Source: Streptomyces sp. YS415 (lineage in GTDB: Bacteria > Actinomycetota > Actinomycetes > Streptomycetales > Streptomycetaceae). Taken from it: a stretch of DNA of 64,000 nt. The position numbers and the translations under genes are program-made. The notes beneath the pieces were generated by a model. It was not told where the DNA came from. It made no database searches and was given only the letters and a program-made list of their open reading frames with translations. Shown piece after piece: positions 52,414 to 61,982 of this stretch. The stretch's first letter is position 1. Every line of letters starts with the position of its first letter. The stretch covers positions 124,001 to 188,000 of the forward strand of contig NZ_JAMJFL010000005.1 of the NCBI RefSeq assembly GCF_023544665.1, in the 5' to 3' direction.

Positions 52414-53376
52414 ATGAGCGACGGATACGCCGTACAGGCCGAGGCGCTGGAGAAGCGCTACGGCGACAAGCGTGCCCTCGACGGCTTCGACCTGGCCGTC
52501 CGTGAGGGCACCGTGCACGGTCTGCTCGGCCCGAACGGCGCGGGCAAGACCACGGCCGTGCGCATCCTGTCCACGCTGCTGAGGCTGGACGGCGGCCGGG
52601 CGACGGTGGCCGGCCTGGACGTCGTCCGTCAGTCACGCCAGGTGCGCGCCAGGATCGGGCTCACCGGGCAGTACGCCGCCGTGGACGAGGTGCTCACCGG
52701 CCGGCAGAACCTGGAGATGTTCGGCCGCCTGTTCCACCTCGGCGGCAAGCGGGCCAAGGCGCGCGCCGCCGAGCTGCTGGAGCAGTTCGACCTGACCGAC
52801 GCCGCAGAGAAGGGCGTCGCCAAGTACAGCGGCGGCATGCGGCGCCGCCTCGACCTCGCCGCCTCCATGATCCTGGCCCCCGCGGTGCTGTTCCTTGACG
52901 AGCCGACGACCGGGCTCGACCCCCGCAGCCGGGGCGAAGTGTGGGACTCCGTGCGGGCGTTGGTGGCGGGCGGCACGACCGTGCTGCTGACCACGCAGTA
53001 TCTGGAGGAGGCGGACAAGCTGGCCTCCCGGATCACCGTCATCGACCAGGGGCGCGCCATCGCCGACGACACCCCGGACGGGCTGAAGAACCTCGTCGGC
53101 GGCGACCGCGTCGAGGTCGTGGTCGCCGACCGGTCGGAGATCCCGCGGGTGGTGAAGGTCGTCTCCCGGGTCTCGGACGGCGAACCCGAGGCGGACGAGG
53201 CCGAGTTGCGGGTCCACGCCCCGGTGACCGACCGGGTGAGCGCGCTCACCGAGGTCGCCCGCACCCTCCAGGACGAGGGCGTCCGGGTCGAGGACATCGG
53301 GCTGCGCAGGCCGAGCCTCGACGACGTGTTCCTGCGCCTGACCGGACACCGCACCGAGAAGGAGGCGGCGGCATGA
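52414..53376 (+). CDS. ABC exporter ATPase, DrrA-like
   Basis: A 320-residue ATPase. Walker A is [10 protein letters not shown] (about residues 38-47), the signature is [13 protein letters not shown], Walker B is [16 protein letters not shown], and the D-loop and H-switch (TTQYLEEAD) follow. The 75-residue C-terminal extension matches DrrA-type daunorubicin exporters. It powers the membrane partner encoded next, to which it is coupled by an ATGA overlap. Regulated by the divergent TetR protein. The exported compound is unknown. Confidence 0.92.
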   Translation: MSDGYAVQAEALEKRYGDKRALDGFDLAVREGTVHGLLGPNGAGKTTAVRILSTLLRLDGGRATVAGLDVVRQSRQVRARIGLTGQYAAVDEVLTGRQNLEMFGRLFHLGGKRAKARAAELLEQFDLTDAAEKGVAKYSGGMRRRLDLAASMILAPAVLFLDEPTTGLDPRSRGEVWDSVRALVAGGTTVLLTTQYLEEADKLASRITVIDQGRAIADDTPDGLKNLVGGDRVEVVVADRSEIPRVVKVVSRVSDGEPEADEAELRVHAPVTDRVSALTEVARTLQDEGVRVEDIGLRRPSLDDVFLRLTGHRTEKEAAA

Positions 53377-54194
53377 CCACCGTGGACCTGAACACGCAGG
53401 CCCCGGGCGGCCGTACGTACTGGCTGCTCTCCGACGTCTGGAACATCGTCCGGCGCGGGCTGACCCACTATCAGCGCCAGCCGGTCAACATCGCCTGGCA
53501 GCTGGGCTTCCCGATCCTCTCCGTCCTGCTCTACGGCTATGTCTTCGGCAGCGCCATGCAGGTGCCCGGCGGCGGGGACTACAAGGACTTCCTGATGCCC
53601 GGCATGTTCGTGATGACCATGGCCTTCGGCTTCATCAACACCGCGACCGTGGTGGTCTACGACTCCACCAAGGGCGTCCTCGACCGGTTCCGCTCGATGC
53701 CCATGGCCTCCTCCGCGGTGGTCGCCGGACGAGGGGTCACCGATCTGCTGGGTGCCTGCGCCGAGTTGGCGATCATGATGCTGACCGCGGTCGCGATGGG
53801 CTGGCGGCCGGACGGCGGGCTCAACTTCCTGGCCGCGTTCGGGCTGCTGCTGTGGCTGCGGTTCTCGCTGATCTGGATCGGGGTGTGGCTCGGACTGATC
53901 GTCCCCAACCCGGAGGCGGCGGGCGGCCTGTTCGCGGTCGCCTTCCCGCTGACGATGATCTCCAGCATCTTCGTCGCGCCGCAGCTGATGCCGGACTGGC
54001 TGGGCTGGGTCGCGGCCTGGAACCCGATCTCCTCCACGGCCGCGGCCACCCGCGACCTCTTCGGGACCCCGGTCGGCGGCGGCGACTCCTGGATCGAGCA
54101 GCACGCCCTGCTGATGGCGGGCGTCTGGCCCCTCATCCTGACGGCGATCTTCCTGCCGCTGGCGGTGCGCAGGTTCCAGAAGCTCGGCCGCTGA
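53373..54194 (+). CDS. ABC-2 exporter permease, DrrB-like
   Basis: A 273-residue membrane protein with six helices of the ABC2_membrane family: a cytoplasmic N-terminus with [33 protein letters not shown], the [15 protein letters not shown] loop, and [21 protein letters not shown] near the end. It forms a drug or lipid exporter with the preceding ATPase. Its ATG overlaps the ATPase stop (ATGA). A perfect terminator follows. Confidence 0.92.
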   Translation: MTTVDLNTQAPGGRTYWLLSDVWNIVRRGLTHYQRQPVNIAWQLGFPILSVLLYGYVFGSAMQVPGGGDYKDFLMPGMFVMTMAFGFINTATVVVYDSTKGVLDRFRSMPMASSAVVAGRGVTDLLGACAELAIMMLTAVAMGWRPDGGLNFLAAFGLLLWLRFSLIWIGVWLGLIVPNPEAAGGLFAVAFPLTMISSIFVAPQLMPDWLGWVAAWNPISSTAAATRDLFGTPVGGGDSWIEQHALLMAGVWPLILTAIFLPLAVRRFQKLGR

Positions 54195-54227
54195 CGGAGG
54201 TTCCCCAAGCTCCGGCGGTCAAAAGCG

Positions 54228-54258
54228 AGGGCGCCCGGCGATGTTCGCCGGGCGCCCT
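54228..54258. terminator. terminator after the ABC exporter
   Basis: A perfect 14-bp stem, AGGGCGCCCGGCGA with TCGCCGGGCGCCCT, with a 3-base loop. It is placed between convergent transcripts, 22 bases before the serC stop. Confidence 0.9.
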
Positions 54259-54279
54259 GCACTGCCGTACGGAGACTGC

Positions 54280-55407
<1,128 letters not shown>

Positions 55408-55477
55408 TTAGCGGCTGGGGGAAACCGGGGCGAAATGCAGTCCGTCGGCTGAGACGTTTCGCTGGTTGAGTGGACGC

Positions 55478-58351
55478 ATGACGGATCTAGAGGCGGAACT
55501 GCGCAAGGTTGTCCGGGGTGACGTCGGTTTCGGCAGCACCGCTCGCGCTCTCGTCACCATGGACGCGTCCAACTACCGGCGCGTCCCGCTCGGCGTGGTC
55601 GCCCCCCGCGACGCCGACGACGTGGCCGCCGTGCTGGAGGTCTGCCGGGCCCACGCGGTCCCCGTCGTCCCGCGCGGCGGCGGGACCTCCATCGCCGGAC
55701 AGGCCACCGGGACCGGCGTCGTGCTGGACTTCACGCGGTACCTGAACCGTCTGGTCGCCCTCGACCCCGAGAGCCGTACCGCCGTCGTCCAACCGGGACT
55801 TGTCCTCGACCGGCTCCAGGAGGCCGCCGCGCCGCACGGCCTGCGCTTCGGCCCCGACCCCTCCACCCACAGCCGCTGCACACTCGGCGGCATGATCGGC
55901 AACAACTCCTGCGGCGCGCACTCGGTCGCCTGGGGGACGACCGCGGACAGCGTGCGCGAGCTGGACGTCGTCACCGCGCGCGGGCGGCGGCTGCGGCTCG
56001 GGCGGGAGTGGTCAGGGGCGCCGGAAGGGCTGCGCGGCCTGGTGGAGGGCGAACCGGCCCTGCTGCGTACCGGGTTCCCCGAGCTGCCCCGCCGCATCTC
56101 CGGCTACGCGCTGGACGCGCTGCTGCCGGAGCGGAGCGCGGACGTGGCCCGCTCCTTCTGCGGTTCCGAGGGCACGCTCGGGGTGCTCACCGAGGCGGTC
56201 GTGGACCTCGTGGCGGCGCCCCCCGCGCGGGCCCTGGCGGTGCTGGGGTACGCGGACGAGGCGGCGGCGGCCGAGGCGGCGGCGGGGCTGCTGCCGTACG
56301 GCCCGCTGACGGTGGAGGGCATGGCCGCGGACCTGGTGCCCGCGGCGGTCGCCCTGCCCCGGGGCGGCGCCTGGCTGTTCGTGGAGACGGGCGGGGAGTC
56401 GCCCGCGGAGGCACGCGCGCGTGCGGAGGCGATCGTGCGCGCCGCCGACGCCGTGGACGGCCTGCTCGTCACCGACCCGGCCGGGCAGCGGGCCCTGTGG
56501 CGCATCCGCGAGGACGCCGGCGGTACGGCGACCCGGATGCCCGACGGCAGTGAGGCGTGGCCCGGCTGGGAGGACTGCGCGGTGCCGCCCGCGCGGCTGG
56601 GGCCCTATCTGCGGGACTTCCGCGCCCTGCTGGCCGGGCACGGGCTGCGCGGCACGCCGTACGGCCACTTCGGGGACGGCTGCATCCACGTCCGGATCGA
56701 CTTCGACCTGCTCACCGAGGCGGGCGTCGGGCGGTTCCGGCGCTTCTCGGAGGAGCTGGCCGACCTGGTCGTGGCGCACGGCGGTTCGCTGTCCGGCGAG
56801 CACGGGGACGGCCAGGCGCGGGCCGAACTGCTGCCGCGGATGTACGGCGAGCGGATGGTCGGCCTGTTCGAGCGGGTGAAGGACGTGTGGGACCCGGACG
56901 GGCTGCTGAACCCCGGCATGCTGGTCCGCCCGGCCCCCCTCGACTCCGGCCTGCGCTTCTCCGTCGTGCCCCGCGAACCCGTCGACGTGGCCTTCGGCTA
57001 TCCCGCCGACGCAGGGGACTTCTCCGCGGCCGTACGCCGCTGTGTCGGCGTCGCCAAGTGCCGTACGGCCGCGGCGACCGGCCCCGCCGTCATGTGCCCC
57101 TCCTTCCGCGCGACGGGCGAGGAGGAGCACTCCACGCGCGGGCGGGCCCGGCTGCTGCACGAGATGCTCGCGGGCGAGATCGTGACCGACGGCTGGCGCT
57201 CGACGGAGGTCCGCGACGCGCTCGACCTGTGCCTGTCCTGCAAGGGCTGCCGCTCCGACTGCCCGGTCGGGGTGGACATGGCCACCTACAAGGCGGAGTT
57301 CCTGCACCACCATTACGCGGGGCGGCGGCGGCCGATGGCCCACTACACGATGGGCCGGCTGCCGGTGTGGCTGCGCTGGGTGGCGCGGCTGCGGGCGGCG
57401 CGGGTCGTCAACGCACTCGCCTCGGTCCGTGTGTTGGCGTCGGTGGGCAAGCGGCTCGGTGGGGTGGCCCCGGAGCGGGAGATTCCCCGGGTCGCCCCGC
57501 AGACGTTCAGCGGATGGTGGCGGCGCAGGCGGTCCACAGGTGTGGATGGCCCACTGGTCGTCCTGTGGCCGGACACCTTCACCGAACATCTCTCGCCCTC
57601 GGTCGGACGGGCGGCGGTGCGGGTGCTGGAGGCGGCGGGGCTGCGGGTGGCGCTGCCGCCGACCCTGCGGATGCGGGGGCGGCCGGTGGGGGACGGCCGT
57701 ACGACATCGGCGGCGCCGCTGCTGGGCGCGGGGCGCCGGGGGAGGGTGTGCTGCGGGCTGACGTACCTCTCCACGGGCCAGCTGGACCGCGCCCGGGCGG
57801 TCCTGCGCACCACGCTGGACCTGCTCGAACCGGTACTGGCGGCCGGGGCCCCGCTGGTGGTCCTGGAGCCGAGCTGCGCGGCGGCCCTGCGCGCGGACCT
57901 GCCCGAACTGCTGCACGACGACCCGCGCGCGGCCGTGCTGGCGGCCCGGGTCCTGACCTTCGCCGAGGCGCTGGAACGCCTGGCCCCGGACTGGACCCCG
58001 CCCCGGATCGACCTCCCGGTCACCGGCCAGACCCACTGCCACCAGCACGCGGTCCTCGGGGACGCGGCCGACCGCCGCCTGCGCGAGGCCGCGCTGCTCT
58101 CCGGCGAACTGAGCGGCGGCTGCTGCGGCCTCGCGGGCAACTTCGGCTTCGAGAAGGGCCACGTCGAGGTGTCGGCGGCCTGCGCGGAGGACCAGCTGCT
58201 GCCGGCCGTGCGGCAGGCCCCGGACGGGGCGGTGGTCCTGGCGGACGGGTTCTCCTGCCGGACCCAGCTGGACCAGCTGGCGGGGGTGCGGGGTCGGCAT
58301 CTGGCGGAGGTGCTGGCGGAGGGACTGGACCGAGTGTCAGTATCGAATTAG
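55478..58351 (+). CDS. fused FAD/Fe-S oxidoreductase, probable D-lactate dehydrogenase
   Basis: A 957-residue fusion. Residues about 35-210 are an FAD-binding PCMH domain (VVPRGGGTSIAGQATG), and about 220-470 a vanillyl-oxidase-type C-terminal domain (FGDGCIHVRI, LSGEHGDGQ). Residues about 520-640 hold two [4Fe-4S] sets (CVGVAKCR with MCPSF, and CLSCKGCRSDCPVG). The C-terminal part has CCG-type motifs (VCCGLTYLS and GGCCGLAGNFGFEKGH). This layout is that of membrane-associated GlcD/Dld-like 2-hydroxyacid dehydrogenases; D-lactate is the most likely substrate. ATG 55478 is preferred to TTG 55466. Diverges from serC. Confidence 0.88.
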   Translation: MTDLEAELRKVVRGDVGFGSTARALVTMDASNYRRVPLGVVAPRDADDVAAVLEVCRAHAVPVVPRGGGTSIAGQATGTGVVLDFTRYLNRLVALDPESRTAVVQPGLVLDRLQEAAAPHGLRFGPDPSTHSRCTLGGMIGNNSCGAHSVAWGTTADSVRELDVVTARGRRLRLGREWSGAPEGLRGLVEGEPALLRTGFPELPRRISGYALDALLPERSADVARSFCGSEGTLGVLTEAVVDLVAAPPARALAVLGYADEAAAAEAAAGLLPYGPLTVEGMAADLVPAAVALPRGGAWLFVETGGESPAEARARAEAIVRAADAVDGLLVTDPAGQRALWRIREDAGGTATRMPDGSEAWPGWEDCAVPPARLGPYLRDFRALLAGHGLRGTPYGHFGDGCIHVRIDFDLLTEAGVGRFRRFSEELADLVVAHGGSLSGEHGDGQARAELLPRMYGERMVGLFERVKDVWDPDGLLNPGMLVRPAPLDSGLRFSVVPREPVDVAFGYPADAGDFSAAVRRCVGVAKCRTAAATGPAVMCPSFRATGEEEHSTRGRARLLHEMLAGEIVTDGWRSTEVRDALDLCLSCKGCRSDCPVGVDMATYKAEFLHHHYAGRRRPMAHYTMGRLPVWLRWVARLRAARVVNALASVRVLASVGKRLGGVAPEREIPRVAPQTFSGWWRRRRSTGVDGPLVVLWPDTFTEHLSPSVGRAAVRVLEAAGLRVALPPTLRMRGRPVGDGRTTSAAPLLGAGRRGRVCCGLTYLSTGQLDRARAVLRTTLDLLEPVLAAGAPLVVLEPSCAAALRADLPELLHDDPRAAVLAARVLTFAEALERLAPDWTPPRIDLPVTGQTHCHQHAVLGDAADRRLREAALLSGELSGGCCGLAGNFGFEKGHVEVSAACAEDQLLPAVRQAPDGAVVLADGFSCRTQLDQLAGVRGRHLAEVLAEGLDRVSVSN

Positions 58352-58368
58352 CTTCACACACCTGACAT

Positions 58369-58386
58369 AGTCCACTACCCTGGACT
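58369..58386. promoter_or_regulatory. candidate operator upstream of the EamA gene
   Basis: AGTCCA-CTACCC-TGGACT is a perfect 6-bp inverted repeat with a 6-base spacer, 47 bases before the EamA start. It is placed like a repressor site over the promoter; the regulator is unknown. Confidence 0.4.
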
Positions 58387-58432
58387 CAGCAGTACAGCAC
58401 GATGAACGATACCCGAGCCTCCAGGACTGCCC

Positions 58433-59371
58433 GTGACCTCCCCAGCGCCGACCACCACCGCCTCTGCCGCCTCCGTCCCGGCCGGTGCGCCCCGCGGCCG
58501 GGGTTCCCTCGGCCCGGTCGGGCTGGTCTTCGCCGGAGGGGTCTCGGTCCAGTTCGGCGGCGCCCTCGCGGTGACCCTGATGCCGAGGGCGGGCGCGCTG
58601 GGCGTGGTGACGCTGCGGCTGGCGGTGGCGGCGGTGGTCCTGCTGCTGATCTGCCGCCCACGGCTGCGCGGCCACTCCCGTACGGACTGGGGAACCGTGG
58701 TCGTCTTCGGCATCACGATGGCCGCGATGAACGGCCTCTTCTACCAGGCGGTGGACCGCATCCCGCTGGGCCCCGCGGTGACGCTGGAGGTGCTGGGCCC
58801 CTTGGCGCTGTCGGTGCTGGCCTCCCGGCGGGCGGTGAACCTCGTCTGGGCCGGTCTCGCCCTCGCGGGCGTCTTCCTCCTCGGCGGGGGAGGCTTCAGC
58901 AGCCTGGACCCGGTCGGCGTGGCCTTCGCCCTGGGCGCCGGAGCCATGTGGGCGGCGTACATCGTCTTCAGTGCCCGGACGGGCCGACGCTTCCCGCAGG
59001 CGGACGGGCTCGCGCTGGCCATGGTGGTCGCGGCGGTGCTGTTCCTGCCGCTCGGGGTGCTGGAGTCGGGCGGGAAGCTCCTGGATCCGGTCACGATCGC
59101 GCTGGGCGCGGCGGTGGCGATCCTGTCGTCCGTGCTCCCCTACACCCTCGAACTCCTCGCGCTGCGGCGCCTTCCCGCCTCCACCTTCGCCATCCTGATG
59201 AGCCTGGAACCGGCGATCGCGGCGGCGGCCGGTTTCCTCATCCTCAGCCAGGCCCTGGAAGCGACGGAGGCGATCGCCATCGCCCTGGTCATCGCGGCGA
59301 GCATGGGCGCGGTGCGGACGCAGGTGGGGCGGGGCCGGGCCAAGGCGCCTGCGGTGGCGCCCGAGGCCTGA
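58433..59371 (+). CDS. EamA/DMT-family exporter
   Basis: A 312-residue drug/metabolite transporter with ten membrane helices in two EamA repeats. The first contains TLMPRAGALGVVTLRLAVAAVVLLL, the second MSLEPAIAAAAGFLILSQAL. The sequence resembles RhtA, a threonine/homoserine exporter. Substrate is a guess. It starts at GTG 58433. No regulator is adjacent, although a palindrome lies in its promoter region. Confidence 0.88.
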   Translation: MTSPAPTTTASAASVPAGAPRGRGSLGPVGLVFAGGVSVQFGGALAVTLMPRAGALGVVTLRLAVAAVVLLLICRPRLRGHSRTDWGTVVVFGITMAAMNGLFYQAVDRIPLGPAVTLEVLGPLALSVLASRRAVNLVWAGLALAGVFLLGGGGFSSLDPVGVAFALGAGAMWAAYIVFSARTGRRFPQADGLALAMVVAAVLFLPLGVLESGGKLLDPVTIALGAAVAILSSVLPYTLELLALRRLPASTFAILMSLEPAIAAAAGFLILSQALEATEAIAIALVIAASMGAVRTQVGRGRAKAPAVAPEA

Positions 59372-59386
59372 ACCCCCCGGCGGGGC

Positions 59387-59815
59387 TCAGGCGGCGAGCA
59401 TGACGGGCGCGGCGGTCCGGTCGCGGCGGTCGGCGAAGACGTACAGGCGCAGCACGAGGAACCGGCCCACTCCGGCGAGCCCCGAGGCGCCGAGGTAGAC
59501 GACCTGCTCGGTCGGCATCCCGGCGGCCGGGTGCGCCAGGTGCAGCACCGTGATGGCGAGGCTGGTGGCCAGGTAGGCGGCGGTGGCCGAACCCGCCGAC
59601 TGCCAGTGCTCCCGCAGGCCCGCCCGGCGCCCCTTGCCGAAGGTGTACCGGGCGTGGAGCTCGGTGCACAGCAGGGTGGAGGCGACGGTGATCAGCGCGT
59701 TCGAGACGACCCACGGCACGGTGGTGGCCAGCAGCACGACGGCGAAGCTGGAGAGGATTCCTACGCCTCCGCCGAGGATCCCGAAGCGGAGGAAGGAGGT
59801 GAGTGATGACTTCAC
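59387..59815 (-). CDS. GtrA-family membrane protein
   Basis: A 142-residue protein with four membrane helices (FLRFGILGGGVGILSSFAVVLLA, VVSNALITVASTLLCTELHARYTF, ATSLAITVLHLAHP, VYLGASGLAGVGRFLVLRLYVF). The FLRFGILGGG start and the HARYTFGKGR loop are GtrA family marks. GtrA proteins are thought to flip lipid-linked sugars for cell-wall or exopolysaccharide glycosylation. No glycosyltransferase is adjacent. GTG 59815 follows AAGGAAGCCCC. Confidence 0.85.
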   Translation of the reverse strand: MKSSLTSFLRFGILGGGVGILSSFAVVLLATTVPWVVSNALITVASTLLCTELHARYTFGKGRRAGLREHWQSAGSATAAYLATSLAITVLHLAHPAAGMPTEQVVYLGASGLAGVGRFLVLRLYVFADRRDRTAAPVMLAA

Positions 59816-59925
59816 GGGGCTTCCTTCCTGTTTCTGATGATGGAAACGCTACGTTGCGTTCGAGATCTGGGCAACTGATTTATTGCACAGAAGGGCCGTC
59901 ATTGCTGGTGACGGCGCGAAAATCA

Positions 59926-59978
59926 TTGCAATGGTGCAGCGGAGAAAAGCAACGCCAGGCGAAGGTGCGTTGCAATGG
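59926..59978. repeat. TTGC-motif cluster upstream of gtrA
   Basis: In the 237-base gap 59816-60052 the 9-mer TTGCAATGG occurs twice (59926-59934 and 59970-59978), the first within CATTGCAATG. GCAACGC (59949-59955) is repeated inverted as GCGTTGC (59967-59973). The stretch is AT-richer than its surroundings and holds no gene; it may be a regulator-binding region for gtrA. Confidence 0.35.
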
Positions 59979-59994
59979 AGAGGTGGTGAACGCA

Positions 59995-60030
59995 CTGAGG
60001 GCCGCCCGCTGTGAAGCGGACGGCCCTCAG
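59995..60030 (-). terminator. terminator after the DUF397 gene
   Basis: A 16-bp stem (59995-60010 with 60015-60030) with one mismatch and a GTGA tetraloop starts 22 bases beyond the DUF397 stop. Confidence 0.85.
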
Positions 60031-60052
60031 GGTGTTGCGAGCGGCTCTTGTG

Positions 60053-60259
60053 TCAGTCGAAGGCGCCGGCAGTGGTCGCGGCGACGAACCGGGCGAAGCT
60101 CTCGGGGGCGACGGTGAGAGTTCCGTGGGCGGGGTTCTTGGAGTCGCGGATGGCTATGCGGGGGGTGAGGTCGGCGACTTCGAGGCACTGGCCGCCTGTG
60201 TCGCCGCTGTACGAAGACTTACGCCAGGTCGCGCCCGTCAGGTTCAGGTTCGATTCCAT
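60053..60259 (-). CDS. DUF397 protein
   Basis: A 68-residue protein with the DUF397 pattern WRKSSYSGDTGGQCLEVAD followed by IAIRDSKNPAHGTLTV and the FARFVAATTAG end. DUF397 genes are normally paired with an XRE regulator in streptomycetes and often affect development or antibiotic production. The ATG at 60259 has a strong GGAGGAACGGT and lies 41 bases inside the end of the regulator gene, so the two are translationally linked. Whether it is an antitoxin-like partner or an anti-repressor is not settled. Confidence 0.88.
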   Translation of the reverse strand: MESNLNLTGATWRKSSYSGDTGGQCLEVADLTPRIAIRDSKNPAHGTLTVAPESFARFVAATTAGAFD

Positions 60260-61067
60260 ACCGTTCCTCCATCACGCGGGCGATCAGGGCCGCCGAGTCG
60301 TCCACGGAGAGGGCGGCCGCCTGCAGATGATCGTAACGGACCGAACCCTCCCTGACGGCTTCAGGATTGGCCGTCATGTGCCCTTGGACGAAGTCCTCGG
60401 TGTAGACGATGTCGGGGTCCTTGTCGAAGCGCAGAAGGTTGAACGAACCCATCAGCCCCGTGTGTGCCCCGGCCTCGAACGGCAGCACCTGGATCTCCAG
60501 CCAGCGGCGCTTCTGCATGGCCAGCAGGTGGGTCAGTTGCTCGCGCATGACCTCCCGGCTGCCGATCTCCTGGTGCAGTACCGCCTCGCTCAACACAACC
60601 CACAGCACAGGCGGTTGCTCCCGCTCCAGGCCCCGTTGCCGATCCAGTCGGGCTGCCACCTTGCCGTCGAGATCACCCTCGTCCCGCGCACCGAGCACTG
60701 CCCGGGCGTACCCCTTCGTCTGCAGAAGACCGTCCACCAACTGCGCCTGGAACGAGGAGATGAACGCGGCCTTCGATTCCATCTCCGCATACGGCTGGAA
60801 CCAGCTCGGCAACTGGCTCCGCAGAACCAGCCCCACCAGCCGGGAAAACGTCCCGCCCGTCCCCAGCGCCGCGTCCACTCGCTCGGAAAACTCCCGCTGT
60901 GGAACCTTCAGTGCCGTCTCGATCTGCCCGATCAGCGACCCCGTGCAGAACACGATCGACCCGAGCTGCGCCAGCGTCAGCCCCGCCGCCTCCCGTGCCC
61001 GGCGGAGTTCGTAGCCGTAGTAGTCCAGCGGTGACGCGCTCGGATCGAGTTGCCGGATGTTGGACAC
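60219..61067 (-). CDS. XRE helix-turn-helix regulator with DUF5753
   Basis: A 282-residue regulator. Residues about 20-75 are an XRE helix-turn-helix (ELRRAREAAGLTLAQLGSIVFCTGSLIGQIETA), and about 95-270 are the DUF5753 domain (FQAQLVDGLLQTKGYARAVL, LEIQVLPFEAGAHTGLMGSFNLLRF). It is one of the many WhiJ-like regulators in streptomycetes. GTG 61067 has GGAGG eight bases upstream. The 3' end overlaps the DUF397 gene by 41 bases. It diverges from the TIGR03084 operon but is probably not its specific regulator. Confidence 0.9.
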   Translation of the reverse strand: MSNIRQLDPSASPLDYYGYELRRAREAAGLTLAQLGSIVFCTGSLIGQIETALKVPQREFSERVDAALGTGGTFSRLVGLVLRSQLPSWFQPYAEMESKAAFISSFQAQLVDGLLQTKGYARAVLGARDEGDLDGKVAARLDRQRGLEREQPPVLWVVLSEAVLHQEIGSREVMREQLTHLLAMQKRRWLEIQVLPFEAGAHTGLMGSFNLLRFDKDPDIVYTEDFVQGHMTANPEAVREGSVRYDHLQAAALSVDDSAALIARVMEERYGIEPEPDGRDLA

Positions 61068-61136
61068 AGTGACCACCTCCCATCACCGAGAGTAGCCACA
61101 AGGGTGCGCACAGGTACGGGAGTTGTGGAAAACAAA

Positions 61137-61160
61137 ATCATGCAAGCACGCTTGATTGAT
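61137..61160. promoter_or_regulatory. candidate operator of the AtuA/carboxylase operon
   Basis: The palindrome ATCA-N2-CAAGC-N2-GCTTG-N2-TGAT has 18 of 24 positions symmetric. It lies 28 bases before the TIGR03084 start, in an AT-rich promoter region. Palindromes with a CAAGC/GCTTG core are common for TetR regulators of acyl-CoA metabolism in actinobacteria. Confidence 0.5.
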
Positions 61161-61187
61161 TCGGGGCCCGCTGCCATGCTCCACCCC

Positions 61188-61982
61188 ATGGCCGACCCGA
61201 CGCCCGTGTTCGACGACCTGCGTGCCGAAAGCGATGAACTCGACCGGCTGGTGGCCGAGTTGAGTCCGGGACAGTGGTCCCTCGCCACGCCCGCACCCCG
61301 CTGGACCGTCGCCCACCAGATCGCCCACCTCGCCTGGACCGATCACGCCGCCCTGCTCGCCGTCACCGACGCCGACGCCTTCGGCAAGGAGGTCGAGAAG
61401 GCGCTCGCCGCGCCCGAGACCTTCGTCGACGAGGGCGCCGAGGAGGGGGCGGGGAAACCGCCCGCCGAGATCCTCGCCGCGTGGCGCGCCGGACGTAAGG
61501 CTCTGGACGACGCCCTGCGCGCCGCTCCCGCCGGTGCCCGCTTCCCCTGGTACGGCCCGCCCATGGCCGCCGCCTCCATGGCGAGCGCCCGCCTGATGGA
61601 GACCTGGGCCCACGGCCAGGACGTGGCGGACGCTCTGGGTGTGGTGCGCACACCCACCGACCGCCTGCGGCATGTGGCCCGCATCGGGGTGCGCGCCCGC
61701 GACTACGCCTTCGCGATCCGCGGACTCACCCCGCCCGCCGAGGAGTTCCGCGTCGAACTCACCGCCCCGAGCGGTGAGGTGTGGACGTACGGACCTGAAG
61801 GCGCCCTCCAGCGGGTCACCGGCCCCGCCCACGACTTCTGCCTGCTGGTCACCCGGCGGGCCCACCGGGCCGACCTGGCGGTGCGGGCCGAGGGGGAGGA
61901 CGCCGAGCGGTGGCTGGACGTCGCCCAGGCCTTCGCCGGCCCGCCCGGTGCCGACCGGGAGCCCAGGGGAGACGCCGCGTGA
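61188..61982 (+). CDS. TIGR03084 / DinB-like metal-binding protein
   Basis: A 264-residue protein of the TIGR03084 family, related to mycothiol-dependent maleylpyruvate isomerases. The His residues in WTVAHQIAHLAWTDHAAL (about 40-60) and METWAHGQDVADALG (about 130-145) form the probable metal site. The C-terminal part is a beta-rich SCP-2-like or sterol-carrier-like segment. ATG 61188 is chosen at the family start MADPTPVFDDL. The stop overlaps the start of the AtuA gene (GTGA), so the two are coupled. Its reaction in the pathway is unknown. Confidence 0.85.
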   Translation: MADPTPVFDDLRAESDELDRLVAELSPGQWSLATPAPRWTVAHQIAHLAWTDHAALLAVTDADAFGKEVEKALAAPETFVDEGAEEGAGKPPAEILAAWRAGRKALDDALRAAPAGARFPWYGPPMAAASMASARLMETWAHGQDVADALGVVRTPTDRLRHVARIGVRARDYAFAIRGLTPPAEEFRVELTAPSGEVWTYGPEGALQRVTGPAHDFCLLVTRRAHRADLAVRAEGEDAERWLDVAQAFAGPPGADREPRGDAA

